A stretch of DNA of 64,000 nt from Gymnogyps californianus (taxonomy: Eukaryota > Chordata > Aves > Accipitriformes > Cathartidae): NCBI RefSeq assembly GCF_018139145.2, contig NC_059477.1, positions 28,437,502-28,501,501 on the forward strand. Reading direction: 5' to 3'. The notes beneath the pieces were generated by a model that did not search any database, was not told where the DNA came from, and worked only from the letters and a program-made list of their open reading frames with translations. Below are positions 47,958 to 57,935 of the stretch, piece after piece. A program made the translations under genes and the position numbers. How positions within the stretch are numbered: position 1 is the first letter of the stretch; each line of letters starts with the position of its first letter.

Positions 47958-47963
47958 TTTATA
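47958..47963 (-). promoter_or_regulatory. LTR TATA box (family A, minus copy 2)
   Basis: The minus strand reads CCAGTATATAAACAGGGGG, in the same place as in the other family A copies. Confidence 0.7.
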
Positions 47964-48235
47964 TACTGGGCATGACATTCCATGGTATGGAATACCCCTT
48001 TGGCTAATTCAGGTCAGCTGTCCTGGCCATGCTCCCTCCCAGCTTCTTGCACACCTGCTTGCTGGCAGAGCATGGGAAACTGAAAAGTCTTTGGCTTAAG
48101 ATAAGCGCTACTTTAGCAACAACTAAAACATCAGCGTGTTATCAACATCATTCTCACACTAAATCCAAAACACAGCACTGTACCAGCTACTAAGAAGAGA
48201 GTTAACTCTGTCCCAGCTGAAACCAGGACATTTGC

Positions 48236-48860
48236 CAAAGTCAAAGCAGTTACTCTGGTAAAAACTGAGTGAAGGAATGAGGTCTCTGACTCTTCATGTG
48301 ATATTGGCTTGTTTCTAGGGAAAAAAAAAAAAAAATCTGTGATTGAGAGATCTAAGTTGGTTGAGAGATCTAAGTTGGATAGGTGTAAACTTCCTAAATG
48401 CTGAACTACGCTCATTTTTTTCTGAAGACCATGCTAGAAAATGAGATGAGAGAAAAAATAAATAAGCAAAGGGAGCTACTTTTAATTAAATTATGGTTAA
48501 TATTTGAGGCTTTATCCAAAGATTACTAAATTCCACAAAATTCATTGGTTTATCTGGGCTTTAGCTCAGGTTTTTATTGTGGTTAGAAGTAAAATTCTCA
48601 TGAAAACTCTCAGATAAGTTCTTCTTTAAATGCTCATTGACCAAGACTCTCCTCATCTGTCAAAGGCTTGATCTGAATGCAATATTTCTTAGTTAAGACA
48701 AAAGAGCTTACTTAGTCTCACAGTTCATTATTTCATGTTGGGCAAATACACAATTAACTGGTAAAACAAAGGCAGTGCAAAGCAAACTTCCAACACAAGC
48801 TACTCTATTGATTTAGACAGGGACCAAAGAACACAGGGTCAATATTATGACTATGGTATA
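48236..48860. other. Spacer between LTR A and LTR B, with an 18-bp tandem duplication
   Basis: It contains a perfect 18-bp tandem duplication (48,343-48,360 and 48,361-48,378) preceded by a poly-A run (about 48,320-48,335). The rest is unique AT-rich DNA without a gene. Confidence 0.65.
48343..48378. repeat. Perfect 18-bp tandem duplication
   Basis: Two head-to-tail copies of TTGAGAGATCTAAGTTGG with no mismatch. Absence of divergence suggests a recent replication-slippage event. Confidence 0.98.
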
Positions 48861-49045
48861 TGTGGCAGGTTGACCCTGGCTGGATGCCAGGTGCCCACCA
48901 AAGCTGCTCTGTCACTCCCCTCCTCAGCTGGACAGGGGAGAGAAAATATAACGAAAGGCTCATGGGTTGAGGTAAGAACAGGGAGAGATCACTCACCAAT
49001 TACCGTCATGGGCAAAACAGACTCGACTTGGGGAAATTAGTTTAA

Positions 49046-49051
49046 TTTATT
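49046..49051 (-). terminator. LTR poly(A) signal (family B, copy 2)
   Basis: AATAAA on the minus strand, at the position equivalent to 35,828-35,833 in copy 1. Confidence 0.7.
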
Positions 49052-49272
49052 GCCAATCAAATCTGAGCAGGATAATGAGAAATAAAACCAAATCTTAAAA
49101 ACACCTTCCCCCCACCCCTCCCTTCTTCCCAGGCTTAACTTCACTCCCGATTTTCTCTACCTCCTCCCCTCAATGGCGCAGGGGGACGGGGAATGGGGGT
49201 TTGGGTCAGTTCATCACACGTTGTTTCTGCTGCTCCTTCCTCCTCAGGGGGAGGACTCCTCACACTCTTCCC

Positions 49273-49695
49273 CTGCTCCAGTGTGGGGTCCCTCCCACAG
49301 GAGACAGTCCTTCATGAACTCCTCCAACGTGAGTCCTTCCGACAGGCTGCAGTTCTTCACGAACTGCTCCAGGGTGGGTCCCTTCCACGGGGTGCAGTCC
49401 TTCAGGAACAGACTGCTCCAGAGTGGGTCCCCCGCGGGCTCACAAGCCCTGCCAGCAAACCTGCTCCAGTGTGGGCTCCTCTCTCCATGGGTCCGCAGGT
49501 CCTGCCAGGAGCCTGCTCCAGCGTGGGCTTCCCACGGGGTCACAGCGTCCTTCGGGCATCCACCTGCTCTGGTGTGGGGTCCCCCATGGGATGCAGGTGG
49601 ATATCTGCTCCACCGTGGACCTCCATGGGCTGCAGGGGGACAGCCTGCCTCACCATGGTCTTCCCCAGGGGCTGCAGGGGAATCTCTGCTCTGGT
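49273..49695 (-). repeat. Tandem array inside LTR B, copy 2
   Basis: CTGCTCCA-type words recur at 49,273, 49,364, 49,413, 49,461, 49,513 and 49,564, with further worn units up to about 49,690. The spacings (91, 49, 48, 52, 51) equal those in copy 1, so the array was already fixed in the parent element. Copies differ by scattered substitutions, not by unit number. Confidence 0.85.
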
Positions 49696-49821
49696 GCCTG
49701 GAGCACCTCCTCCCCCTCCTTCTTCACTGACCTTGGTGTCTGCGGAGTTGTTCCTCTCACATATTCTCGCTTCTCTCTCTCCGGCTGCGATTGCACAGTT
49801 TTTGGGTTTTTTTTCCCCTTC

Positions 49822-49828
49822 TTAAATA
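49822..49828 (-). promoter_or_regulatory. TATA-like box of LTR B, copy 2
   Basis: The minus strand reads CATATTTAAGAAGGGG. Position and sequence match copy 1. Confidence 0.55.
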
Positions 49829-50008
49829 TGTTATCCCAGAGGCACTACCACCGTCACTGATGGGCTCAGCCTTGGCCAGCAGTGGGTCCGTCTTAGAGCC
49901 AGCTGGCATTGGCTCTGTTGGACATAGGGGAATCTTCTAGCAGCTTCTCACAGAAGCCACCCCTGTAGCCCCCTGGCTACCAAAACCTTGCCACGCAAAC
50001 CCAATACA

Positions 50009-50684
50009 ATATAATGCTGAAAGTGCTGTTACTGTGCAAAACAGTACATTTTTGTCTATACATTTACCCTGTTGTGGTAGCTGACACCACTGTAGTTTCT
50101 CTAATGATCTGATGCCAGAATTTTGCACAAAAGGTTATGAAAGAGTATGATAGCAACATCTGTTTTCAAACCTCCTGGCAAGAGAACCATTTGGAGGAAA
50201 AGAAGTCTAAGGACAGTAATTTGAGTTCAGCTCTACTTTGGAAGCTAGAGATTTATTTAAATATATTGCAAAGGTTTCAAGTGGCCGAGCATCATGACCA
50301 TCTCAAACTACTCCTCATTTCTTTGTCAGACTCATCTTTTCATTTTAATTATTTACAAAACATCTCCTATGTCCCACTCTCTTTACTAACTCAGCCCTTT
50401 TTCCCTCTAATTTACTACTGACTTAGTGTATAGTACTATATTTTTCCCTTCTTGCCAGTTCTATCTTTATTTCACCTCTCTCTTCTCTGGCCCCAGTGAG
50501 ACATCTTATTCTTTCTCTTATTTCAGTGCTGGAGTTTTGAAAATTATTCCATGGATAAGGATATTGAGCTCTATTGAGATATATTAGCAATTCTGAGCAG
50601 GTGGTTGTGAAATTTTAGCTCTAATCTATAGCAATCTGAGTATTATTTTATTATAGAATGGACAAAGGTTTTTTAGATATATTG
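50009..50684. other. Unique AT-rich sequence, no gene recognised
   Basis: Nothing identifiable lies between LTR B copy 2 and the CR1 copy that follows. The 94-codon frame at 50,137-50,421 is unrecognisable. Confidence 0.6.
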
Positions 50685-51245
50685 GATTTGTTGTGTATAA
50701 TTCACTGGAAATCTCAGCTCAGATCTCAAAAGCTAACAAATTGTCAAATTAAATATTGCAAGTTATTAGCAAAGGATTAGATAACAAAACACAGAACATC
50801 ATTGTGCCATTGTCTAAGTCTATGATATGTCTTGAATACTGAACATCTGGCCATCTCATCTCAAAGGATTTAACAGTATGAGTAAAAGTACAGAGAAGGG
50901 CAAAAAGGCAGATCAAAAAGATGGAATGACTTACATATGTAGACAGACCAAACAAACATTGAGTTAAATAAGCAGAAAAGAATTACAGAGGATATGGTAG
51001 AAATTCATGAAATACAATGGAAACGATGTACACAGAATGAGTATTCACTTTCTTACAACACAGTAACTAGGAACCAATGCAATTATAAGGTAACCAGGTT
51101 AAGCAAACAAAGATTACCTTTTCACCAAAGAGACTATTTCAGTTGTGGAACTCATTGGTGCAGCATGTCTAGAGGACAAAAGTAAAAATTGATTTGAAAG
51201 GAGATAAAAGTAGCTCATCGAAAAATGCATATTCAGAATGCATTT
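50685..51245 (+). mobile_element. Old CR1-type LINE, reverse-transcriptase C-terminus to 3' region, sense
   Basis: A continuous series of matches follows the old amniote CR1 consensus: AAAGGATTAGATAACAAAAC, AAGTCTATGATATGTCTTGA, ATACTGAACATCTGGCCATC, TCATCTCAAAGG, GTACAGAGAAGGGCAAAAAG, GGATATGGTAGAAATTCATG, ACAACACAGTAACTAGGAAC, GGTTAAGCAAACAAAG and TTGTGGAACTCATTGGTGCA. The consensus reads '...CATGGTACGCCCACATCTTGAATACTGTGTACAGTTCTGGTCACC...CAGAGAAGGGCAAC...GGGGATATGATAGAGGTCTA...CACAAGAACTAGG...TGTGGAACTCATTGCC'. These encode the end of ORF2 (the conserved RPxLEYCVQFWxP-like stretch, here broken). Stop codons and indels throughout show a dead copy. Confidence 0.88.
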
Positions 51246-53884
51246 TCACTTAACTGTTGTGACACAGGATAAGGATTGACTCCCCAAAGGTGCTCTTCCT
51301 CTAATAGGGAAATACTTCCTGCAGTATTTTGAATTTTAATTCCTGGTCCTCACTGTTGGGACAAACTAAAGGCAAACATGGAACTCAATTAAGGTCAATG
51401 GCAAAGTTAATGAGACTGCAATGATAACAGGGAACAAAAGCAGAAATGGCTTTTCAAAGGTATTTTTATTAAATTTTTAGTGCAGACCAACAGTTTTTAA
51501 AAAAACAAGTTTCTGAAGCATAAGCTCACTTAACTTCAAAATCAAACCTGACACTGACTTTTATTAACGTGGCTTTGGCTGCTTTCTCAGATCACCAAAC
51601 TCTCCAGCATTTTTCAGTACTGTGATCCATATTGATTTCTCTCCGTTTTTAATAAGGTCACTAAAAGTGAATATCACAATATCACAGCCTCCATGCATAA
51701 TTCAGCATTTGTTGACACTGAAGGCAGCTAAATAAAGGCAATTTGATTGCTTTTAGAATAAATTCCCAGGGACCTTATTTATAGAGTTAGTGGATAAAAC
51801 TCCTCTTCTTTTGCCTTAGATTTAAAAAAAAAAAAAAAGAAGAAGAAAGGAAGATCCTTTTAAGCCAGTTTATCTACTTGAACTATTACACTTGCACCAT
51901 AGTCTTTTCTCTTCTGTTTTTTCCCAATGTCTGGCTTGAAGATGATCATAAATTTGTTAAAGTATTTTTTTCTTTAGAGGAAATATCCTTCATATTCATC
52001 AGTCTAGCACAAAAGGAACAATACGACCCATACTTTTTATGGATTTCTTGGCTGTTGAGGGTTTTCCTTCCTTGAATAGCTATTGTGAATGAGAAAAACC
52101 TGGGGAAAAAAAAAAGAAATTCTCTTTCAAAATAGAGAAAAAAACAACCTGAGAATCTGCTCATCGTCTAGAGCAATTCCTCCATGATGTAAATCAAATC
52201 ATGAAACAGTTCTACTCTACAGCCTTGAGTAATTTGGTCCTCTGTCAGCTGCATCTGTACTGCTAAATAAACTGTTTCAGTTGGGCACTGAAGGCCTCTA
52301 GTTGCAGAGCATGTTGGTCTCCAAAACTGGGGTCCTCATACAAACTGCCTGTTAAAGACCCCAAAAAACCTGAGCTGCCGGACTGCACTGAGGAATTGTT
52401 TGCAGCACGTGTCAGTTACAGCAACCCAAACACACGGGCATATTCTCACCCTTTAGTAGCACAGACAGTCATGTTCCAGCAGCCAAGAGCTTTCCAGATC
52501 ATGCTTGCATTTACTATTTATTACAGAAGCAGCTTATGCTTTGACAGAGGAAGGTATGGTAACAGAAACATGCTACAGTTAAAAATGTTTCATTAGAGGA
52601 TCATTAAGTTTTCTGCATTAACACCACAAATAGTTCTAAAAGGTCTATAATTTGGATGATAATCAACTTTGGGCTGGAGACCCTAATCATAAATCATCTA
52701 TGGGTCCTGTTCTAGTACTGGAAAGAATCCCCGTGAAAGGGCCATAAGATTGCAAGATATGAAGGTTTGCTGGGAAAATGGTGATTTCCCATGCTCCCTC
52801 CCAGAGAAATCTTGAGTCTTGTTTTACTTTGTGATATTAGCCTTTAGTAGAATAGCACTGTTTTGTTTTCCTTCAAATCTGTGTTTTCAGCTCTTACTTT
52901 GAACTCTGGCTAAAAGAAACTAGACAACATATCCTGCAACATAGATGCAAGGAAACAGCTGCCTTTATTTTCCTGAAACCTGTGAAATAAGACAACTATT
53001 TTTGGTGCACTTGGAAGGGAAGCCGAGAACTCTGCTCCTCAATATTTATCTTTTTTCTTTATATTTCTTTCTAACCAATATTATTAATTAGCTATTGCAT
53101 GGGCCCCTTGGGAATTCCGATTAAGCCAACCACTTATGCAAAAATCAATCTTTCAATGGCAGGCTTTGTTAATCTTCCAAATTCAATTTCCATTTCTCAC
53201 ATTCCAGGTTTATTGATTATACTTCAAAATTTTCAGATCATCTGTCGGTCTTATTGAATTAATCTGTATCTAATAACTTAATTGTCTTGAAAAACAGATG
53301 TGCTACTTCCATTGAACGCTAAAATTTCATTACAGACATCTAAGGAAATGACAGCACACATACACATAGTTATTTAAAAGCATTTAATTACCTAAACTTT
53401 CACACTGAACTGCGGTGAGATTGTGAGTATGAAGGAATGAAAGGGTAAGCAGACTACACCGTGTAAATGAGCCAAGTAGGGTCCTGTTTCTGCTGCTTTG
53501 CCACAGCGAACTTTCAGTTTTGGTCAGATTTTGAGGTAAGCAACAGACACTTTCTTATGAAGAAACTTTGCCATAGCCCTAAGTGAAGTTAGGATGCTGG
53601 CGTACTTGGCACTGGGCAGCCATAGCAAAAGCTAATTTCTCCTCTGAAAAACCCTAGTATTTAAATGGATAAGACAGGCAGAAGTACAGAGGAAAAGAGA
53701 GGGAAAATGGCATGCCTGTAATTATATAAGCAAAAATATTGGAATAGGAATCTCTATTTATTAAGAAGGGATGAGGAGACTAGTGAGCTGGTCTATTGGA
53801 TGTCAAAACAGTCCATAAATTAATAAAGGACCTGGAATTCCTTATACATAACCAAAAATATGATTTGATTTAATTAATTTAAAT
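51246..53884. other. Unique AT-rich sequence, possible conserved non-coding DNA
   Basis: It contains a 15-A run (51,824-51,838). Bases 53,070-53,340 are rich in homeodomain-type words (TTAATTAGC, GATTAAGCC, GAATTAATC, TAATAACTTAATTG) and octamer-like TATGCAAA, which resembles bird developmental enhancers. A perfect 22-bp palindrome lies at 53,870-53,891, next to the following CR1 copy. No gene is supported. Confidence 0.45.
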
Positions 53885-53891
53885 TAATTAA
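53870..53891. repeat. Perfect 22-bp AT palindrome
   Basis: TTAATTAATTT followed by its exact reverse complement, with no loop. It lies at the approximate 5' limit of the recognisable CR1 endonuclease fragment. Confidence 0.97.
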
Positions 53892-54470
53892 GCTGAGACT
53901 TATTGGAATAATTGAAGTCACTGGCATAGTTAATATAAGTGGGTAGAGCTTATTCAGGAAGGAGAAGAATGAAGGAGGGTATGCGCCTATGTGTGTCAGG
54001 TAACCATGTGAAGATACTTACTTTATAGTCATCTTTCTAGTGCAAGGTAGACCTGATGAAAAACTCTGGGTGGTAAGGAACCAGAAAAACCCCATGAGCA
54101 CTATTACAGTGGGCATCTACTTTGAACCACCAAAAAGAGGAGATCAGGCAAAAGACATCTTTGTGAACAGCTGAAAAATAAAGCAGAGTTCAGGACTTGG
54201 TGTTGGCAAGGGTTTTTGACTACCTAGACATCTGCTGGGAACAGAGCACATCAACACTCAGATAATGTTTATATAGAAGGTAGACAAAACTATTAGAGGA
54301 AGACTCTGTAGGTTTCATTCTAATCAAGTGATAATAACTCACTGAGGATGTCAGTGGAGAAGATAATTTGACTGAGAGTAACCACAGAGAATACACAGGG
54401 TTCATCGTGCTGGGACTAGGGAAGAGGAATAGCAAAGCCCAGTTCCATTAACCCGAGTTACTCAGTAGGT
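53885..54470 (+). mobile_element. Old CR1-type LINE, ORF2 endonuclease-domain fragment, sense
   Basis: Blocks GAGACTTATTGGAATAATTG, GCTTATTCAGGAAGGAGAAG, TATGTGTGTCAGGTAACC, ACAGTGGGCATCTACTTTGA, ACCACCAAAAAG, GACTACCTAGACATCTGCTG and GGGAACAGAGCACATC follow the amniote CR1 consensus for the APE-like endonuclease part of ORF2. The consensus encodes the VGIYYRPP motif and the GDFNxPDICW catalytic motif. In this copy the second motif is disrupted by a stop codon and substitutions, and the frame shifts repeatedly, so it is inactive. A 3' CR1 fragment in the same orientation follows about 120 bp later. Confidence 0.85.
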
Positions 54471-54589
54471 AAGACTTCCCTAGTAGCTGGTACCTGAAAA
54501 AAATACACGTTGTCATTTATTTTGGCCATAGGAAACCTTCTGGTATTTTCTCACATCACTTTCTCAAAAGCAAAATAAGGAATGGTTTT

Positions 54590-54945
54590 CTGTTGAAAGT
54601 ACTACAAGGTGGATGCAAAGGTGATTGAAAAAAAGTACTTTCTCTTTGAATAGCTATCAAGGACTCTGCTCTTCTCTTAGAAGTATAGGAATTAAATTGC
54701 AGGAAAGGAGGCTGAAATTGCAGTCTGGAAAAACATGTGGCAGTAAGGATTGTGAAGCACTAGAAGAGCTTACAGAGAGAAGACATGGAGTGTTGCTTAT
54801 TGTTAGAAGTCTTTAAGAACTGCATAGACAAACATGGCAGAAATGACTTGGGTAAGGATAATCTCGCGGTGGTTTACCAGAAGGGACAGAATGAGCACTT
54901 GAGGTGCTTTCCAAGCCTACAACCTTATGATCCACTGATTTTTCA
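54590..54945 (+). mobile_element. Old CR1-type LINE, 3' end, sense
   Basis: GGAATTAAATTGCAGGAAAG, GAGGCTGAAATTGCAGTCTG, GAAAAACATGTGGCAGTAAG, GATTGTGAAGCACTAGAAGA, GACATGGAGTG, AGAAGTCTTTAAGAACTGCA, TAGACAAACATGGCAGAAAT, GACTTGGGTAAGGATAATC and CTTGAGGTGCTTTCCAAGCC follow the usual CR1 3' end ('...GGGCTTAAATTGCAGCAAGGGAGGTTTAGGTTGGACATTAGGAAAAAC...GGAGATTTTTAAGA...AGACAAACA...GAGGTCCCTTCCA...'). The octamer tail is eroded (CTTATGATCCACTGATT). It may be the 3' part of the same insertion as the upstream endonuclease fragment, with the reverse-transcriptase part deleted. Confidence 0.83.
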
Positions 54946-57821
54946 GGGGCATAAAATAGTCTGTTATTAGGTGCTTTTCCCATGGTTCCCCACCATAAAA
55001 TTTGAGTCTTTGCACTTGAGAACATTTTCACACATTCACTTTTCACATGAATTGATCTACATGGTAATGTTACATTCCTGTTTCTAGGTATCTTTTGAAT
55101 GACTGTGTGCAAACAGGAGCATGAGACCAAAAAATACAAAATACTAAACAGTAAACAGTATGTAATCAATTCTTCCAGTCAGAAAGAGGTCGGTATTCGT
55201 AACCCTGTTCAATAATTCACAAATCAATTAAAATAACATTATTATTCTCTCTTTCCACTTAGCAGGAACAATATGTAAAGGTCACTTTCCATCTAGTTAG
55301 GGAGAAGGCGGCAATTAACATCAGAGTAAAACCAGAATATTCATTTTCTGTTACACAATGTAAGCGTGACATGATTTCCTACTAAGATGGAGTCTTCAGT
55401 AATAGCAGAGTGGAGTTTTCACCACACAGAGAAATTAAGAAAGAATTTCTAAAATGTTGCACTGACCCCAGAAATCTTGTAATTTTGTGTATAAACAGTG
55501 GGAGCTGAAGGTGTCAGAGGTGATTGGAAGCCTGATTTCTGTTATATTAAATGTCAGCAAAAATACTTCTAGGAATAGTTCTGAAATATGAAAGGAGATA
55601 CTTTTTTCTACTTGGTTCACTCAGGCACCTGCAAGTGAGCATTCATGTCAGCACTTTGCTAGGATTTCCAGGTGTGACTAATGCTTTGCTTCTGAAATGA
55701 GGATTCTCTCTTCTTATTGTTCTTTCTTTTCTTTTCTTTTTCCCCAATAAGGTTCTCTTAGCGAAATTTCTCTTACTCTTTTCTTGCTGGCCTTACAACC
55801 AGAAGGCAGTGAAGAAGGAGAAAGCTGAATGCACTGAGTACAAGCCATCTCTTGCTGTGGAGCGTGGAGGTGACTTTAAATTAATAAATCCCAGCAGCAG
55901 ACTTCAGACAGCCTTGGGCTAGCATGACTGCACTGCATTCAGATGCGAGCCAGTAAGTCAGGGTAGTGTTGAGCTGCACCTTTTGTGCTTGCTGGCTTGG
56001 ATTCTTGACACCTCTACATTATGCTGCCTCTAACTGTGTTACTGTGCTCCATTTCCCAGTGTTCATTTTGAGTTTTTCAGCAGTTTCTGACAAGTTTATG
56101 CCAAATATTCAATGACTTTCTGTGGCTCCAGATAAATCTCAAAAAAATAATGAAAAGAATAGCTATTTTATTTTTTCCTAGTTATAGAAGTTCCTTTCAA
56201 AAAAACATACTATTAATGTTTATGCTTTGAAATATCATGAAGTTGTTAATGCTGCATCAGAAGCAAAATATAAATTTGATCTTTGTTTCTTAAAAATATG
56301 GCATTTAGGTAGTTGCCAGTTTCAGTCTTCCATCTTTCCTAGTTTACATTTACTACTACAAAATGTTTTAAAAGCTGTTAACTAACCATTTTTTATTGAT
56401 ACATTTGGCCTCAAAGATGCTAAGTTCCTTCTTATTTTAAGGAAATAAGGGAGGGGAAATAAAGGGTAGTATTTATTAGTGCTACTAGCAAGGAAAACAC
56501 TGAGGCATGACCTCAGCTTTATTAACTGGTGCCAAGGAATCCACATGGGGAAATTCATATAAAAGGCCACCAAAAACTTGGTTTCGAGTTCTACTAGAAA
56601 GTCTTTAGATTCCAGTCCCTGTGGAACTGCAAAATATTGGTTTTTTTCCAGTGTTTATTGATTGCATCCTGGGTATAAACTGTAATTTAGACTTTTTTTC
56701 TCCTCACAAGAAAGCAGACATGCAAAGAATCAGATGCCAGAGAAGATTCCCTTCCTGAATCTTTGACACAATTTCTTTCAAAAGCAAACCAGCAAGTGCT
56801 TTCTATATAACTCCATAATTTTCCAAATACAATAGGATGCAGAGCATCTTTGTCAAGTTACCATTTCACTGAAAACAGAGCTTTGAGACACTGAACTCTT
56901 CTGAAAATCTAGTGTCACGTTTCTCTTTTTCTTTTCCACTGACAGATTTAACAAATGTTAAGCATTTCTGTCATTCTCATGTTAGCATATGAAGTGTGAA
57001 AATTAATTTTACTTGCTAATTGAAAGATAAGTGGTTTGGGGGTAGGAATTGTCACTCCATCAGGGAGGGGAAAAAAAAAAAAGACGACGGAAAGTCTAGA
57101 TCTACTGCAAGCCTGCAGGAAGAAGTAGCATAGACCTTGTTTGGAAAAATCCATCTGTAAATTAGTGGGAAAGGAGGTGTAAGATGAATCTTATGAACCA
57201 ATCAGTTGAAGTCAATGAAGGATAGCGACATGTACTTTCTTCTAAAAAATATTTCTCTTCCAGAAAGAGATTAATGACTCTATTAATGTACATTGTTATA
57301 GCAGAAAATAACCTTAACAGCTAACTAGTACCCACAGTGGATAGGACATCCACAAACAGAGTGTGAACAGTGTTGCTAAACCAAGATCTGTCCTTCTCTT
57401 ACCTACGACTGAAAGAAATCTGTAGGTAAAATGCAACGAAGAATGCAATGTATCAAGTATAGTATAAAGCTTTTCTGCAATCTATCCCTAACATATCATA
57501 CTTTGCTCTTTACTGAGACGTCAGTTCTTTCTTTTGATTAGTTCATCAAATTGATCTCAGTTGTGCGCTCTTAACTTCCTGGAAAAAAAAAATAACAAAC
57601 CCTTGAGCTTTCTACCATGCTGCTTCACATACTGAGATGAGGAGAGCTACCTTGCTATTCTTCTCCAGACAAATTTTCATAGCCCTCCTCTGCTGCAATG
57701 TTTGCAAAAACATAATTATCAGGGTTGTAGGTGGGCTGAAACTATTTTCTACTACAATCCCTTGTACTCTTCTACTATTTACTTGCTGCTTCTTCATCTC
57801 CATCTTTGTTATATTTACACT
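54946..57821. other. Unique AT-rich sequence, no gene recognised
   Basis: No repeat or gene is recognised. A CT-rich tract lies near 55,720-55,745. Bases 57,064-57,082 are A-rich. Confidence 0.6.
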
Positions 57822-57935
57822 GTAAACTATGTGGGGTAAAGATCACCTTTCTATTCTGTATTTTCATAGCGCCTAGTACAGTGGCAGTCTGGACCAAAAG
57901 TAGGAGTAATACAAAATGTTGTAACAAGCCATTTA
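57822..57935 (+). mobile_element. Ancient amniote interspersed repeat relic (3' part)
   Basis: The order GTAAACTATGTGGGGTAAAG, ATCACCTTTCTATTCTGTAT, TTTCATAGCGCCTAGTACAG, TGGCAGTCTGGACC and GTAATACAAAATG follows a repeat well known in turtles and crocodilians ('GTAAGCTCTTTGGGGCAGGGACCATCTTTTTGTTCTGTGTTTGTACAGCGCCTAGCACAATGGGGTCCTGGTCC...GTAATACAAATAATAA'). Spacing is almost exactly kept over 110 bp. I am not sure of its formal name or class, so I describe it only as an old SINE/LINE-type relic. Confidence 0.72.

Larger units (their letters stand above)
47624..48230 (-). mobile_element. Solo LTR, family A (ERVL-like), alternate form, antisense, with perfect TSD
   Basis: On the plus strand it runs from TGTCATGGTTTAACCCCAGT to GCTGAAACCAGGACA. 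Flanking TTTGC (47,619-47,623) and TTTGC (48,231-48,235) form a perfect 5-bp target-site duplication, proof of an independent insertion followed by LTR-LTR recombination. TATAAA (47,958-47,963, minus) and ATTAAA (47,754-47,759, minus) set the sense strand. The middle block carries an ATA/ATG-rich stretch and an A-rich run that account for the low-complexity frames here. No internal proviral sequence remains. Confidence 0.97.
48861..50008 (-). mobile_element. Solo LTR, family B (long avian ERV LTR), copy 2
   Basis: On the plus strand it begins TGTGGCAGGTTGACCCTGGC and ends GCAAACCCAATACA, 1,148 bp. By eye it matches copy 1 at roughly nine bases in ten along its whole length, with small indels. 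Flanks are GTATA (48,856-48,860) and ATATA (50,009-50,013), a 5-bp duplication with one mismatch. The TATTTAA box (49,822-49,828) and AATAAA (49,046-49,051) are on the minus strand, as in copy 1. No proviral genes adjoin. Confidence 0.92.

Noticed and set aside
34641..50008. A-B-A-B layout as a segmental duplication or as LTRs of one provirus
   Set aside because: The spacers between A and B do not match each other, the A copies have different flanking duplications, and no gag, pol or env sequence lies between any two LTRs.
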